Of a DNA stretch of 64,000 nucleotides, positions 50,770 to 61,695 are shown in pieces (position 1 is the first letter of the stretch; each line of letters begins with the position of its first letter). The translations under genes were made by a program, and so were the position numbers. Source of the stretch: Cercis canadensis (Eukaryota > Streptophyta > Magnoliopsida > Fabales > Fabaceae); contig QAOA01008415.1 of the NCBI GenBank assembly GCA_003255065.1, forward strand, positions 1 to 64,000, in the 5' to 3' direction. The notes below the pieces were generated by a model. The model was given only the letters and a program-made list of their open reading frames with translations. It was not told where the DNA came from and did no database searches.

Positions 50770-51239
50770 GAGAGAGAAATTTTTTTAAATTTTTTTTCAA
50801 GGTGTCATGTCAGCAAATTTTTTTTTTTTTAAGGTGTCATGTGAACTTTTTCATTTAATCTCACTTAACGTCACTAGACGGAGGACTAAATTGTCTGACA
50901 AAATACAAATTTAAAGACTAAATTGTCACAAAAAAATAATGAAAGACTAAATTGTCGGTAATAAAATTTTTTAAAGACGAAAAAATAATTTTACTCTTAA
51001 AAAAAATAACTAACTTTGGCCATATTTAAAATGAAAAGAATCAAAATCATTATAATAGTGTTAGTATTCGTAAAGGAATATTGCACGGTGTCCCTAAATT
51101 CTGCATTAAGCCACTACCCAAGTTTAAAATGGTTACACTACACCAAGTTGTGGTAATAATTGTAGAGAAGGATCTGATAGCGTTTGCTTGCAACCCATGC
51201 TTGCCCAATTGCCCAAACGTATCTCTCATAAACCTTTAA

Positions 51240-51342
51240 CTCATCTATTTTCTAATATTAATCCTTCCTAGAAAATTGTAACTCTATAGCTTTTCTCATA
51301 TCTTAACTTATCAATCCAAAGGTCCCCCAACTTAGTTTAGTA
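51240..51342. other. Remnant of the F-box 3' flank
   Basis: ttttctaatattaatccttc and aattgtaactctatagcttt align with 60453-60545 downstream of the intact F-box gene. The homology continues after the Copia element at 56395-56440 (gagtgtgctcccagtcataa against gtggtgtgcttctagtcata), so the Copia element landed inside this flank. Confidence 0.7.
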
Positions 51343-51347
51343 GAGTG

Positions 51348-54300
51348 TAATGCAAATTTGAGAAGAAAATGAATTGATTGTTATTGATGATAAAGGAAAC
51401 AACTTGTAGCTCATCCTTATATAGAGTGGATGAGACGGAAGTTAGTTACAAGTTTGTTACACAGGTGGCATGATGCAAGCTGTTATACACAACTGTATGC
51501 CAGGTCATATTATGCACAACTATATGACAGATAGCTATATGACTGGTACTATCGTAGTTACTAAACTAACTTCCTGTAACTAACTCTAATTAATATCTTC
51601 ATAGCCTACTTCAACAGTCCCCCTTAAGCTGGAACATACAAGCTTTGTAAGTTTAGCTTAGATATCAGTTCTTCAAACTTAGGCGCTGAGAGGGCTTTAG
51701 TAAAGCAGTCTCCAAGTTGTTGTGTGATGTGCACAGGCAAGAGTTTGATGACACCAACTTGACTCTTTTCTCGAACCACATGACAATCTATCTCAATGTG
51801 TTTGGTTCATTCATGGAAGACTGGATTATGGCTTAGATATATGGCTGACTTGTTATCATAGAAGAGGAGGGCTTGTGAGAAAGGAACTTGGAGATCTTAC
51901 AACAGATATTGTAGCCACACTAGCTCACAAGTAGCAACAACTAAGGCTTGATATTCAGCCTCTGTGCTGGACCTAGAAACTGTGGATTGCTTCTTGGCTT
52001 TCCATCCAATTTGAGCCTCTCCAAGGAATACACAGAACCCCGTGATACTCCTTCTTGTCTCTGAGCATGATGCCCAATTAGAATCTGAGAAGCACTTGAG
52101 TTGAAGTGAAGAATTGGATGGGAAAAATAATCCTCTTCCTAGATCATTCTTCTTGTACCTCAAAACCCTGTGAGCATGTTTAAGATGGACAATAGTTAAT
52201 TTGTCCACATATTGTGATAGTTGTTGAACTGCAAAAGCCAATTTTGGCCTAGTGTTGGTTAGGTAAAGTAATCTTCCAACCAGTCTTCTGTAAATTGAAA
52301 TGTCTGTCAACAAGGTCCCATAAATGGAGTTCAAGGTGGCACCTTTTGCAAGAGGTGTCTTGGCTGGTTTTGTTTCCTAGAAAACCAGAATCAACAAGGA
52401 GTTCTAGTGCATATTTTCACTAACATAGGTTTATTCCTTCTGCAGTTCTATGCACTTCTAGGCCAAGAAAAAATTTCAGTTCACCCAAGTCTTTTATCCT
52501 AAACTCTTGATTTAGAAAGTGTTCGATCTGGTTGATTTCTTGCATGTTGTTCCTTGTCATGATCACATCATCAACATATATAAGCAATGCAGTGAATGAT
52601 TGATTAGTTTTCTTCACCAATAAAGAAGGATTTGAGGCAGCAGGGTGAAAGTTCTTTGAAATCAAAGTAGTAGAAAGTTTATGATGCCACTGTCTGCTTG
52701 CCTGCTTGAGGCCATAAAGAGATTCCTGTAGTTTGCAAACAAGTGTAGGATCATTTTTGGTCATCCCTGGTGGTACAATCATGTAAATTTCCTTATAAGT
52801 CTCCATGTAAGAAGGCATTGTTCACATATAACTGCTGCATTTCCTAGCCTTTGACAAAGCTAGTGCTAAAAGAGTTCTGACAGTGGTTAATTTTGCAACA
52901 GGTGAGAATGTTTCCAAGTAATCCACTCCTTCTTGTTGTGTGTAACATTTAGCAACAAGCCTTTTCTTATATCTTTCTATAGTGCCATCAACCTTATGTT
53001 TAATTTTGTACACCCATTTTCACCCTATAGGTTTCTTCCCGGTAGGTAGAGGTGTGAGCACCTAAGTGTGGTTGAGTTCTAATGCTTTCACTTCTTCCTC
53101 CATTGCTTTCTGCCAGTGTGAGTTAGCTGCAGCTTCTATGAAGGTCTTTGGCTCACTAACAGTTGTAATATTCATGGCAAATGCCTTGTGTTGCTAAGGC
53201 AGATGGTTATAGGATAAAACATGAGAAAAGGGATGTTTGACTGTTGATACTCCAGGAAGGCAGTTACTTCTGGTATGGTAGTCTTGGAGATATTTGGGGG
53301 CTTTTGTTCTCCTTCGATGTCTTGTATTACTGGTGAGATAATTAGAAGGAGGCTGACTGAATTCACTTGGTTGTTGAGTGGTGCTTGCTTGTTGGATGTA
53401 AGGTAATGGTGCTGAATTGAACTCAGTTGAGGATGCAATTTCTTCTAGCTGCCACTGATCAGGAGTAGTTGTCTCAGAAATTGTTGCTTGTGATGGATCT
53501 TTACTGAGGAAGGGAAACGATGCCTCATGGAAAATGACATCTCTAGATATTGTCAATTTCATGGATTGAATATCCAAGGCTTTAAAACCCTTGACACCGT
53601 GTACATATCCCAGGAAAACACATTTGGAAGCTTGTGCATCAAATTTGCTTCTTGGCTGTCCACTGGTGCCTACAAAGCATAGGCAGCCGAAGACTCTCAG
53701 GTTCTGCAACTTAAGAGGGCACTTAAACATCTTCTTGAATGGTGTAAGGCTGTCAATTACTCTATTGGGGGTTCTATTTATCAGATAGACAACATGAGCT
53801 ACTGCAAAGTGCCATAGCATGAGAGGTGTGCCTAATTGAAAAAGTAAGGCTCTTGTGACATTGAGAATGTGTTGGTGTTTTCTTTCTACAACAGAATTTT
53901 GCTGTGGTGTGTAGGGACAACTAAGTTGATGTACAATGCCATGTTTGTTATAGAAATCAGTCATTTGAAACTCAGCCTCATTATCAGTTCTTATGGCCTT
54001 GATGGTTACATCAAACTGGTTCTGCACAAGGGTGACAAATTTTTGTAGATAGTTTCGAGCCCCTCCCTTTGTTTTTATTGGATAAGTCCATGTATATCTA
54101 TTGAAATCATCAACTATTGTAAGAAAGTATTTGTGCCCATCCATTGATAGAACTGAACTAGGACCCCAAATGTCTACATGCACAAGATCAAAAGAATTGA
54201 CAGAAATAGAAGAGCTAGTAGGAAATGAAGGCCTTCTCTGATTGGCCAAATGACAAATATCATATTTTATTTCTGAATTCCAATTTACAACATCAATTTT

Positions 54301-56394
54301 CTTTGCTAAAGTCTTGATCTTGTCATGATAGGGATGTCCTAGTCTATAATGCCACAAATCAAAATCATGACAGTCATGACTGTTGCTACAACTATTTACA
54401 GAACTAAAGGAAGAATTAGTAAGTGGCTTGTGTTTATTTGTGCTAGAAATACATCTATTGCTCTCTGGTAATTGTCTTCTCTTGACAGTAGGATTGGCTA
54501 GTTGATACAACCCCAAATGCTTCTTAGCAAATCCAATCGTCCTCCAACAACCAGTCTCCTTGATTAAGCAATTATCATAATGCAACAAGAAAGCACACTT
54601 TAGATCTTTTGTTACCTTGCTTACTGATCTGAGATTAAAAGTGAATGTAGGAACATATAAGACATGGTGCAAGAGAAATTTGTCTAAAAAGACAATAGAT
54701 CCTATATGTGTGACTTCTGTTGACATATTATTAGGGAGACTCAAAAACATAGTTGCTCACAAATACACATGAATCAAAGAATTCATAGCAGCAAGTAACA
54801 TGATTACTAGCACCAGAGTCTATTATCCATGAATCTTTGTAATTCATATCAGTAGATTGACAAGAAAGTACCATACCAAAGTTGGTCAAGTTGATAGAAG
54901 TGAGATCATGACACTCCTTTGGTTCTAGAACAGTAAGTCCAGAGAATGTTGAATTCAATTTCAAAGCATTGATGGCTGAAGCTGTGGATGTAGAACTTGT
55001 GGAGACAGCCTTGTTGCTCTTGAGGAGACTCATGATTTGGCTGTACTCATCTTGTGTCAATCGAACTTCTTGATTTTCTGATGCAGGTGGTGCTTCTTCT
55101 ATTACATCAATATCCTCTTCATCTGTGATAAAAGGATCAATACATTGATTAACTCGATATTGCTACTTAGATTTCTGTTTGTAACCATGAGGGTAACCTT
55201 GCTTCTTGTAGCATGCATCAGCAGTGTGCCCTGTCATGTTGCAAAATGTGCAGTATGGTTTCTTGCTGGGAGCTTGTTGCCTAACATTATAGGATCTTGC
55301 CGCCAGTGCCACAGTTTCTTGCTAAGAATCAAATTCCATTGTAGGATTTACAAATTGTCTTTCATGCTGCAAGATAAGTGCGACCACCTTGTTAATTAGG
55401 GGCTGTGGTTCCATTAACATAATTTGAGATTTGACAGTGGCATAGGCCTCATTGAGTCCTCTCAAGAACCTGATTGTTTGGTCCTGAATTTGATAGGTGT
55501 ATGTTGTGGTGAAACATCTGCAACCACTTGCTGTACACGTGCATGGAGGGATTGGTCTCAAATTTGTCAACTCTTCCCACAGTATTTTCAGTTTGGTGTA
55601 ATACTCAGTGACAGAAGACACACCCTGGCTGAGATGAAAAATTTCTTCTTGAAGCTCCATGATTCGAAAAGGATCACCTTGAGAGAATCGATCTTTCAAG
55701 TCACTCCACACCTGTTGCGCAAGATCAAATCACAGAATACTCTTGGCAATTGTGGGGTGCATAGACTTGATCAGCCATAACAATACCATTGTGTTATATC
55801 TCTTCCAAGCATGGTAAAAGACATCATTTGGGGCAGGTAGATGGATTGTGCCATCAACAAATTGCAATTTGTTCTTTGCTAGCAAAGCCAATTTCATTGA
55901 CCTTGCCTAGCTAAGGTAATTGCCTCCTTGAAGAATTTCTGGCACCAACATCAGTGTTGGATTTTCATTCCCATGTATGAAGAAAGGGCTCTCCGGATCT
56001 TCTTTAACTCTAGGAGGAAGGATTGGTGCGGTTGGCGTTGGCGATCTGCCATGGTTGGCTACGGAAGCTCTTGGCATAGTTGAATGTGTACAATCACAGA
56101 AAGAAAATATGTTGCTCTGATACCATAATGTGAATTTGAGAAGAAAATGAATTGATTATTATTGATGATAAAGGAAACAACTGGTAGCTCATCCTTATAT
56201 AGAGTGAATAAGAAGGAAGTTAGTTACAAGTTTGTTACACACTTGGAATGATGCAAGCTGTTATACACAGCTGTATGCCAAGTCATACTATGCACAACTA
56301 TGTGACAGATAGCTATATGACTAGTAATACCGTAGTTACTAAACTAACTTCCTGTAACTAACTCTAATTAATATCTTCATAGCCTACTTCAATA
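51348..56394 (-). mobile_element. Ty1/copia retrotransposon, recently inserted but defective
   Basis: Both LTRs are 269 bp (51348-51616 and 56126-56394), with target duplication gagtg (51343-51347, 56395-56399). On the minus strand, tRNA-iMet primer binding site TGGTATCAGAGC directly follows the 5' LTR (~56125), and a polypurine tract AAGGGGGAC precedes the 3' LTR. The order is gag (zinc knuckle CTFCNMTGHTADAC, ~55230), integrase, RT and RNase H, as in Copia. Several frameshifts and stops split the reading frame. It sits in the 3' flank of the F-box pseudogene. Confidence 0.93.
51897..54750 (-). pseudogene. Copia pol: integrase, RT and RNase H, interrupted
   Basis: Integrase (54750-53194) shows WHYRLGHP, the catalytic Asp in VHVDIWGPSS, the second Asp in AIRTDNEAEF and Glu in NSVVERKH; the zinc-finger CxxC is YDIC, so one Cys is lost. 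RT pieces at 53013-52822 and 52818-52420 show [27 protein letters not shown] and the catalytic YVDD (LLIYVDDVIM). RNase H (52334-51897) shows SDSNWASC and STEAEYQAL. A break at ~52820 and another near 52380 split the frame. Motifs are well kept, in line with the similar LTRs. Confidence 0.88.
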
Positions 56395-56491
56395 GAGTGT
56401 GCTCCCAGTCATAAGATTGGTCTCTTAATTTCCTTCTCTAAGGTTCTGTTCTTCTGACATATATACATATATTGGAATTATTTTTATCTAG

Positions 56492-56754
56492 CAGTTCTTT
56501 CAAACGGAGGTTCATACGAGAAAGAAGATATACTGTTTGCCCTTCAGAATGGCTTGGGAAATCACCGTGCAGATATAAGGTGTGTGCTAGACGCTGCCCG
56601 AAATTACAAGCTTTCTGAAATCCACATCTGTTTTCGGAAGAACAAACTACTGACGGATTGTCGGCAAAGCACATCTTGTGGAGAGAAGAATGTGATAAAC
56701 AATGTGATATTTCCCAGAACTCCAATACCAGTACTACCTGCTGTGCAAGTGTAA
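56492..56754 (+). pseudogene. Orphan 3' exon of a T2 ribonuclease
   Basis: After an acceptor (tttttatctag) the frame reads AVLSNGGSYEKEDILFALQN, then ADIRCV, KLSEIHICFRKNKLLTDC and QSTSC, ending at a stop (56754). Four cysteines in the pattern RC...ICF...DC...SC match the C-terminal region of T2 RNases, most closely the class II (RNS2-like) type with its C-terminal extension. The catalytic histidine exons (the FTIHGLWP and KHGTC type motifs) are not seen upstream, where the Copia element and F-box flank lie. It is therefore a fragment, or an exon whose 5' part was displaced. Confidence 0.6.
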
Positions 56755-56944
56755 TGAATGGGTCATGATTAAGCATGTTCCATATATGCATGCTTGAAGT
56801 GCTCATATAAAACAAATAATGTTGATTTGGTTATGAATTAATGAATGAATAATGAATTATTAACTATTGGGATTTTAGTACCTTTTACCTGCCTAATTAT
56901 CCATGAATATTCCTCCAGCACGTCTTACTATTCTTTTAATTTTA

Positions 56945-57300
56945 GAGTAAAACCCCTTTTTGGTCCCTGAAAAATTCAACGATGGACAAGTTAGTCCCTC
57001 AAAAATGTTCGGTGACAAATTAGTCCTCGAATTATTGTTTTCGCTGACAAATTAGTCCTCGAATTATATTCGCTGACAATTTAGTCCTCGAATTATGGTT
57101 CCATACGACAAATTAGTCCTCGAAAGGACTAATTTGTCGTATGGAACCATAATTCGAGGACTAAATTGTCAGCGAATATAATTCGAGGACTAATTTGTCA
57201 GCGAAAACAATAATTCGAGGACTAATTTGTCACCGAACATTTTTGGAGGACTAATTTGTCAGTGGATGTATTTTTCAGGGACCAAAAAGGGGTTTTACTC
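56945..57300. mobile_element. Near-perfect palindromic MULE-type MITE
   Basis: A 356-bp element starting gagtaaaacccctttttggt, whose two halves are inverted copies with the centre at about 57122 (ctcgaaagg). It is flanked by a perfect 9-bp duplication ttaatttta (56936-56944 and 57301-57309). Internal units such as gacaaattagtcctcgaatt repeat about every 30-50 bp. The ends resemble those of the Pack-MULE at 48823 (gagtaaaac), suggesting a common transposase. Confidence 0.9.
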
Positions 57301-57309
57301 TTAATTTTA

Positions 57310-58324
57310 ACTATCAAGAGAGCAACATATGTCATATTTTGTTTTTAAATTTAGGTTTATTATTCCATCCACAGCCAGTGGAATTCATTTCAATGTTAAT
57401 TTGGACAACTTAACACTGTTAGCCTTTCACCTTTTACAATATCTTTTAATTTTATTGAACAATGAACTTAATATCTAGATTTTATAGCTATTAGTAGTAT
57501 TATCATAAAGAAAAGCTATCATAGAAATTAGCTTCATGCTAAAAGTTTGATTCCACAGCTATAGTGCATAAGATCTGCAGCATATATGCTATCATATTCA
57601 CAGGATGTGAACAATATTATTATAAATAACGTAATTTACATTATTCTAATTTGTATAATATGAACTTTGGTGCAGCTTTCCCGGAAAACCAAGCTGTACT
57701 TTCAGCCAAAATTTGGAATCATCCAACCCTACCAATTGACTCTTATGCTCAAGCACACACACCATTATAACGAGAGAAAAATTAAGAGGAAGGTTGTAGA
57801 AGGCACTCTAAAATCTAAATGATTGGGCATGCCACATTATTTAAGTGTAGAGATGATCATCCTTGTAATCATGTTTGTGATCTTCACCTGAGTAAGACTC
57901 ATTATTCATTCTCGCAATGTGGCTTCAAAGGGGAGTCTTCCATTTTTCGTTGGACTATCAATGCTACTCGGGGTTACCAAGGGAAATTCTACATCATCAT
58001 CTCGTTCACTTCTCATCAGTTGGACATTGCTCCCCTCTTTGGACCCATTTTCAGCCACAAACCTAATTAAACATCTAGTTAGCTTAATATAAATCTGGAT
58101 CAAAGGAAGTTAACTAATTTTATCCTTAAAAGCTCTTATTTAGTCCTTTTTAACCTTCGTATTGTATTTTTAGATTTTGCATAACATTAGAGTTCAAAAA
58201 AGTATCCATATTGGGTAACTGACCTCTCGCCCCTGCGACCCCCTACTAATACAGTAGATGGGTGTTTGCACTCCTTAGTCCTTACCTTCCTTTGATGAGT
58301 ATTGAATTGATTGTCATGGATGTT
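57310..58324. other. Intergenic; no assigned gene
   Basis: Bases 57819-58070 hold an 83-codon frame with five cysteines (FKCRDDHPCNHVCDLHL) of no recognised family. Bases 57676-57780 follow an acceptor-like ggtgcag but have no known match. I see no supported gene. Confidence 0.4.
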
Positions 58325-58866
58325 TCAGCTACAGCATATAAATCACAGTTATTTCATGGATATTTAGACTATAAAGTGAGCATTTAAAGTTTGATAATGG
58401 CCCATTGTAGCCTTAGAACTCATTGTTCCGCGTTAGAATATTTTAATTTCATTTCTTCATTTAACAAGAATTCTATTTTTATAAATGTTCCAACATTGTG
58501 TCTTTCCAATTCCAAGGATAAAAATTTTAATTGTATATGGTCCCTCAACTCAAGGATCAAGCATCAAACAAACTCAAAAAAAAAAAAAAAAATCTAATAT
58601 CATCACAAGCAACAAATTTACATCCCAATAGGATAACTATGTATAGAAAATTCCATGTTAAGAAATACATAAAGATAAAATAAATAATTGGAAAATTTAA
58701 CTTGGTTAATCTTACAATTTTCTCAAATAACAAATGAAGGGTGGTATGTGGATGAGAGGACACTAACAACAAAATTATTACCCTATATGTATGCTCGGTT
58801 TTTATGGTGGAGACCACTAATGATAAATATGGTGTACACATTGCCATATTAATCTGAACTTCTATC
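58325..58866 (+). repeat. Left arm of an inverted repeat around the F-box gene
   Basis: 58325-58866 pairs in inverted orientation with 60662-61207. Shared text includes actataaagtgagcattt, attttaatttcatttcttca, attttaacttggttaatc-type blocks and aggacactaacaacaaaatt. The arm is the F-box gene's own upstream region, also present in direct orientation at 38640-39200. Confidence 0.75.
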
Positions 58867-59039
58867 TCAGAAAATAACACTATTCATAACAGCCACATGC
58901 TTTCCCGCATAGGTTGGGATAACATAGAATGCTCTTCAGTAAGAATTTATATTGATAAAGAAAAGTAAGTTGCTCTCTTGTTCAATAAACATATATAGAG
59001 TTTGTCTTCTATCATGCAAGAAAGATAGAAACTAGCGAA

Positions 59040-60287
59040 ATGATAAGAAACGGAGAAAATCTCCAAGATTTGGTGCCTGACATTCTTTTAAAGCTACCCG
59101 TGAAATCATTAATGCGATTCAAATGCGTTCAGAAATCCTGGTGCCATCTCATCCAAGACCCAAACTTTGTATCCAAACACTATGTCTCCTTCAATGAAAT
59201 GAACCTGAAATATGATCATCATTTCTTGGTTCAGGGAACGTATACAATCAACCCTAATGTGGACTATACACTACAGGATAAAGACCCTTATTTCATCTCT
59301 ATGATCTCCTTTGACCAAACAACTAACATCATGTCCTCTCCAAATCTTTTAGATTTAAATCAGCTGGAAGGATATACTTATTTTCTGGGTCCTTGCAATG
59401 GCATATATTTTCTAGAAAGTGAATATTTCTACATGTTTTTGAACCCTTCCATGAGAGAATTTAGGGCTATTCCTTTCCCGGAGACAGACAATCATAACCT
59501 AATGGTTCCAAGTTTTGGTTTCGATGCCAAGGCTAATGAATACAAAGTTGTTGTGATTTTCAATGAGGATGATGATGACGGTCCCGATACCATGCCTTGC
59601 GGAGCTGCAATATATCGTCTAAATTCTAAATTTGATGGTTGGAGAGATGTCCTTAGCCCCGTGCCATACTATGGACATGTGAACAGTCAGCCAACTCCAA
59701 TTCTTCATGGAGCGTGTCACTGGTTGGTTTCTGAAGCATATATGAGCGATAATTGGTTTTTTATTGGATTTGACATGGTTGATGAAGTGTTCCGGAGAAT
59801 AAATCTGCCAAATGGTGGTAGTGATGGATATGATCTAGTTGAAATGTTTGAGTTTAAGGAATGTGCTAGTGTGATTTATGTTCCATATGATAGAGGAGAA
59901 CGATGTATCAAAGTTTGGGTCATGGAAGAGTATGGGAATGAAGAATCTTGGACAAAGTACTTTTCTATTGGACCCATTCTCGGAGTGAGAAGGTCGTTGG
60001 GGATTTGGAGAAACAATGAGATTGTTGTGGTAGACGAACAAGGAGTAGTGGCATCTTGTAATCCCCATACTCTAGAGATTGAAGACCTTGGATTTCATGC
60101 TGACCCATGGCATTTATCCCTTGCAATCTACAAGGAGAGCCTTGTTTCATTAAGAGGAGATGACCCACAAAATCAGGCAGGGGCATATTCCTTTGCCATA
60201 GTCCATGATCAAGTATTTGCAATGCGTTTCCGATCGCAGTCGGAGTCGCAGTTGTGGTCTCGTTTCTATCGCAAGAAAATGTCTTAG
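59040..60287 (+). CDS. F-box protein with F-box-associated domain, SLF-like
   Basis: A single-exon frame of 415 residues. The N-terminal F-box (residues ~8-50) reads LVPDILLKLPVKSLMRFKCV, then KSWCHLIQDPNFV. An F-box-associated interaction domain follows, with the hallmarks FLNPSMREFRAIPFP, FGFDAKANEYKVV, IKVWVMEEYGNEESWTKYFS and AIYKESLVSLRG. These match the S-locus F-box (SLF)/CPR1-like family, which recruits targets to an SCF E3 ubiquitin ligase through SKP1. The length fits the family. The start at 59040 aligns with the paralogue. It may act in defence, hormone or self-incompatibility pathways; the sequence does not say which. Confidence 0.9.
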   Translation: MIRNGENLQDLVPDILLKLPVKSLMRFKCVQKSWCHLIQDPNFVSKHYVSFNEMNLKYDHHFLVQGTYTINPNVDYTLQDKDPYFISMISFDQTTNIMSSPNLLDLNQLEGYTYFLGPCNGIYFLESEYFYMFLNPSMREFRAIPFPETDNHNLMVPSFGFDAKANEYKVVVIFNEDDDDGPDTMPCGAAIYRLNSKFDGWRDVLSPVPYYGHVNSQPTPILHGACHWLVSEAYMSDNWFFIGFDMVDEVFRRINLPNGGSDGYDLVEMFEFKECASVIYVPYDRGERCIKVWVMEEYGNEESWTKYFSIGPILGVRRSLGIWRNNEIVVVDEQGVVASCNPHTLEIEDLGFHADPWHLSLAIYKESLVSLRGDDPQNQAGAYSFAIVHDQVFAMRFRSQSESQLWSRFYRKKMS

Positions 60288-60661
60288 TAGCGGATCTTAT
60301 TTGCATAAATTTTTAGTTTCAATGTATTGTGTTATTGATGCTAAATTTTCAGGATAAGAGGTTCAATTCCATACTAAACTTCCCATGATATTTTTGTTTA
60401 TGCAAAGCATTATTTTATCTTTTGTTAGTTGCATTCACTTGTTTAATCTGTTTTCTAATATTGATCCTTCATAGAAAATAGTAACTCTATAGCTCTTCTC
60501 CTATCCTAACTTGCTTATCCAAGAGTTTACCAACCTAGTTGAGTGGTGTGCTTCTAGTCATAAGGTTAGTCTCCTAATTCTATTATTCGAATTGAATTCC
60601 CTCAATTGTAATTGCAGTTACTATTTATCTATAAGTTAAAAAATGATCCCCCAATGAATAC

Positions 60662-61207
60662 CCAAATAGAAGTTCAAATTAATACAGTAATGTGTGCCCC
60701 ATATTTCTTATTAGCAGTCTCCACCACAAAAACCTAGCATATATATATGATAATGATTTTGTTGTTAGTGTTCTCATCTACATATCGACCATCCTTTTTT
60801 TATTTGACATAATTGCAAGCTTAATCATGTTGACTTTTCCAATTACTTATTTGTTCTCGATGTATTTCTTAACATAGAATTTTCTATACATAGCTATTCT
60901 ATTAAAATGTAACTTTGTTGGTTGTAGTGATATTGTATTTTTTTTTTTTTTTTTGAGTTTATTTGGTGCTTGAGCCTTTAGTTACCTTATACAATTAAAA
61001 GTGTCCTTCAAAACGCATCATGCTGGAGCATTCTTATAGAAATAGAATTATTATTAAATGAAGAAATGAAATTAAAATATTCTAATGAGCCACTTAAGGC
61101 AAAATGAGTCCTAGGGGCACAACAGGCTATTATTGCTCCTTAAATGCTCACTTTATAGAATAAATAGCCATAAAATAACTAAGATTTATGCATTATAGCT
61201 AGAGCTA
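60662..61207 (-). repeat. Right arm of the inverted repeat (F-box upstream region reversed)
   Basis: On the minus strand this reads like the F-box upstream sequence, down to within about 180 bp of where an ATG would lie, and then stops. A minus-strand F-box partner may once have sat here, tail-to-tail with the intact gene, and been deleted. Only promoter-like sequence is left. Confidence 0.7.
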
Positions 61208-61695
61208 TCAAAATATGCTAGCTTGTATTGGCCTGTTCTAAAAGAGTGCAGGGTTAATGAAATCCTAGTTTGAATAAAACTAGGCCAAATTAGCCCGTGG
61301 CTCATTCAATTTTAGCTTGGGCCAATCCTTTTTTTTTTTTGGCAAGATCAAATCATTTGACTATTTCTCCAATTCTCCTCCCAAATTCAAATTCCCTATA
61401 TTCTATTTTTGAGATTTTAAATTTATATTTTATTATTTACAAAGTGAAATTTTGAAAGAGATATATTACTCGTTTGTCAATTTTTAACTATGCTATGTTC
61501 GCATGTGCCTTTCTCTCCCATTTTTTATGTGTAGGAACAATATAAAAAATGAAAAGTTTCCTATTTCTTGCAAATCTGCCAATATTTTTCATTATAAATT
61601 TTTCCTGTTTTTGTGGATGTTGTCTTTGACAGGATAGAATAATCTCATGCTACCAACGTATCACGGTTCTAATTCTTTATACACCATATAGCAAT

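Larger units (their letters stand above)
48823..50996. mobile_element. Pack-MULE carrying host gene fragments
   Basis: Long terminal inverted repeats of about 240 bp (48823-49060 against 50760-50996; starts gagtaaaac, ends ttttactc) share blocks such as gacaatttaatcctt and tttgctgacatg. A perfect 10-bp flank ttaaaaaaaa (48813-48822 and 50997-51006) fits the 9-10-bp Mutator duplication. Instead of a transposase, the interior carries exons of an endo-beta-mannosidase gene and one exon of another gene. Both termini remain well formed, so it could still be moved by a MULE transposase. Confidence 0.85.

Noticed and set aside
57819..58070. 83-codon cysteine-containing frame
   Set aside because: No signal peptide, no known family, and the spacing of cysteines matches nothing I know. 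Could be chance in AT-rich DNA.
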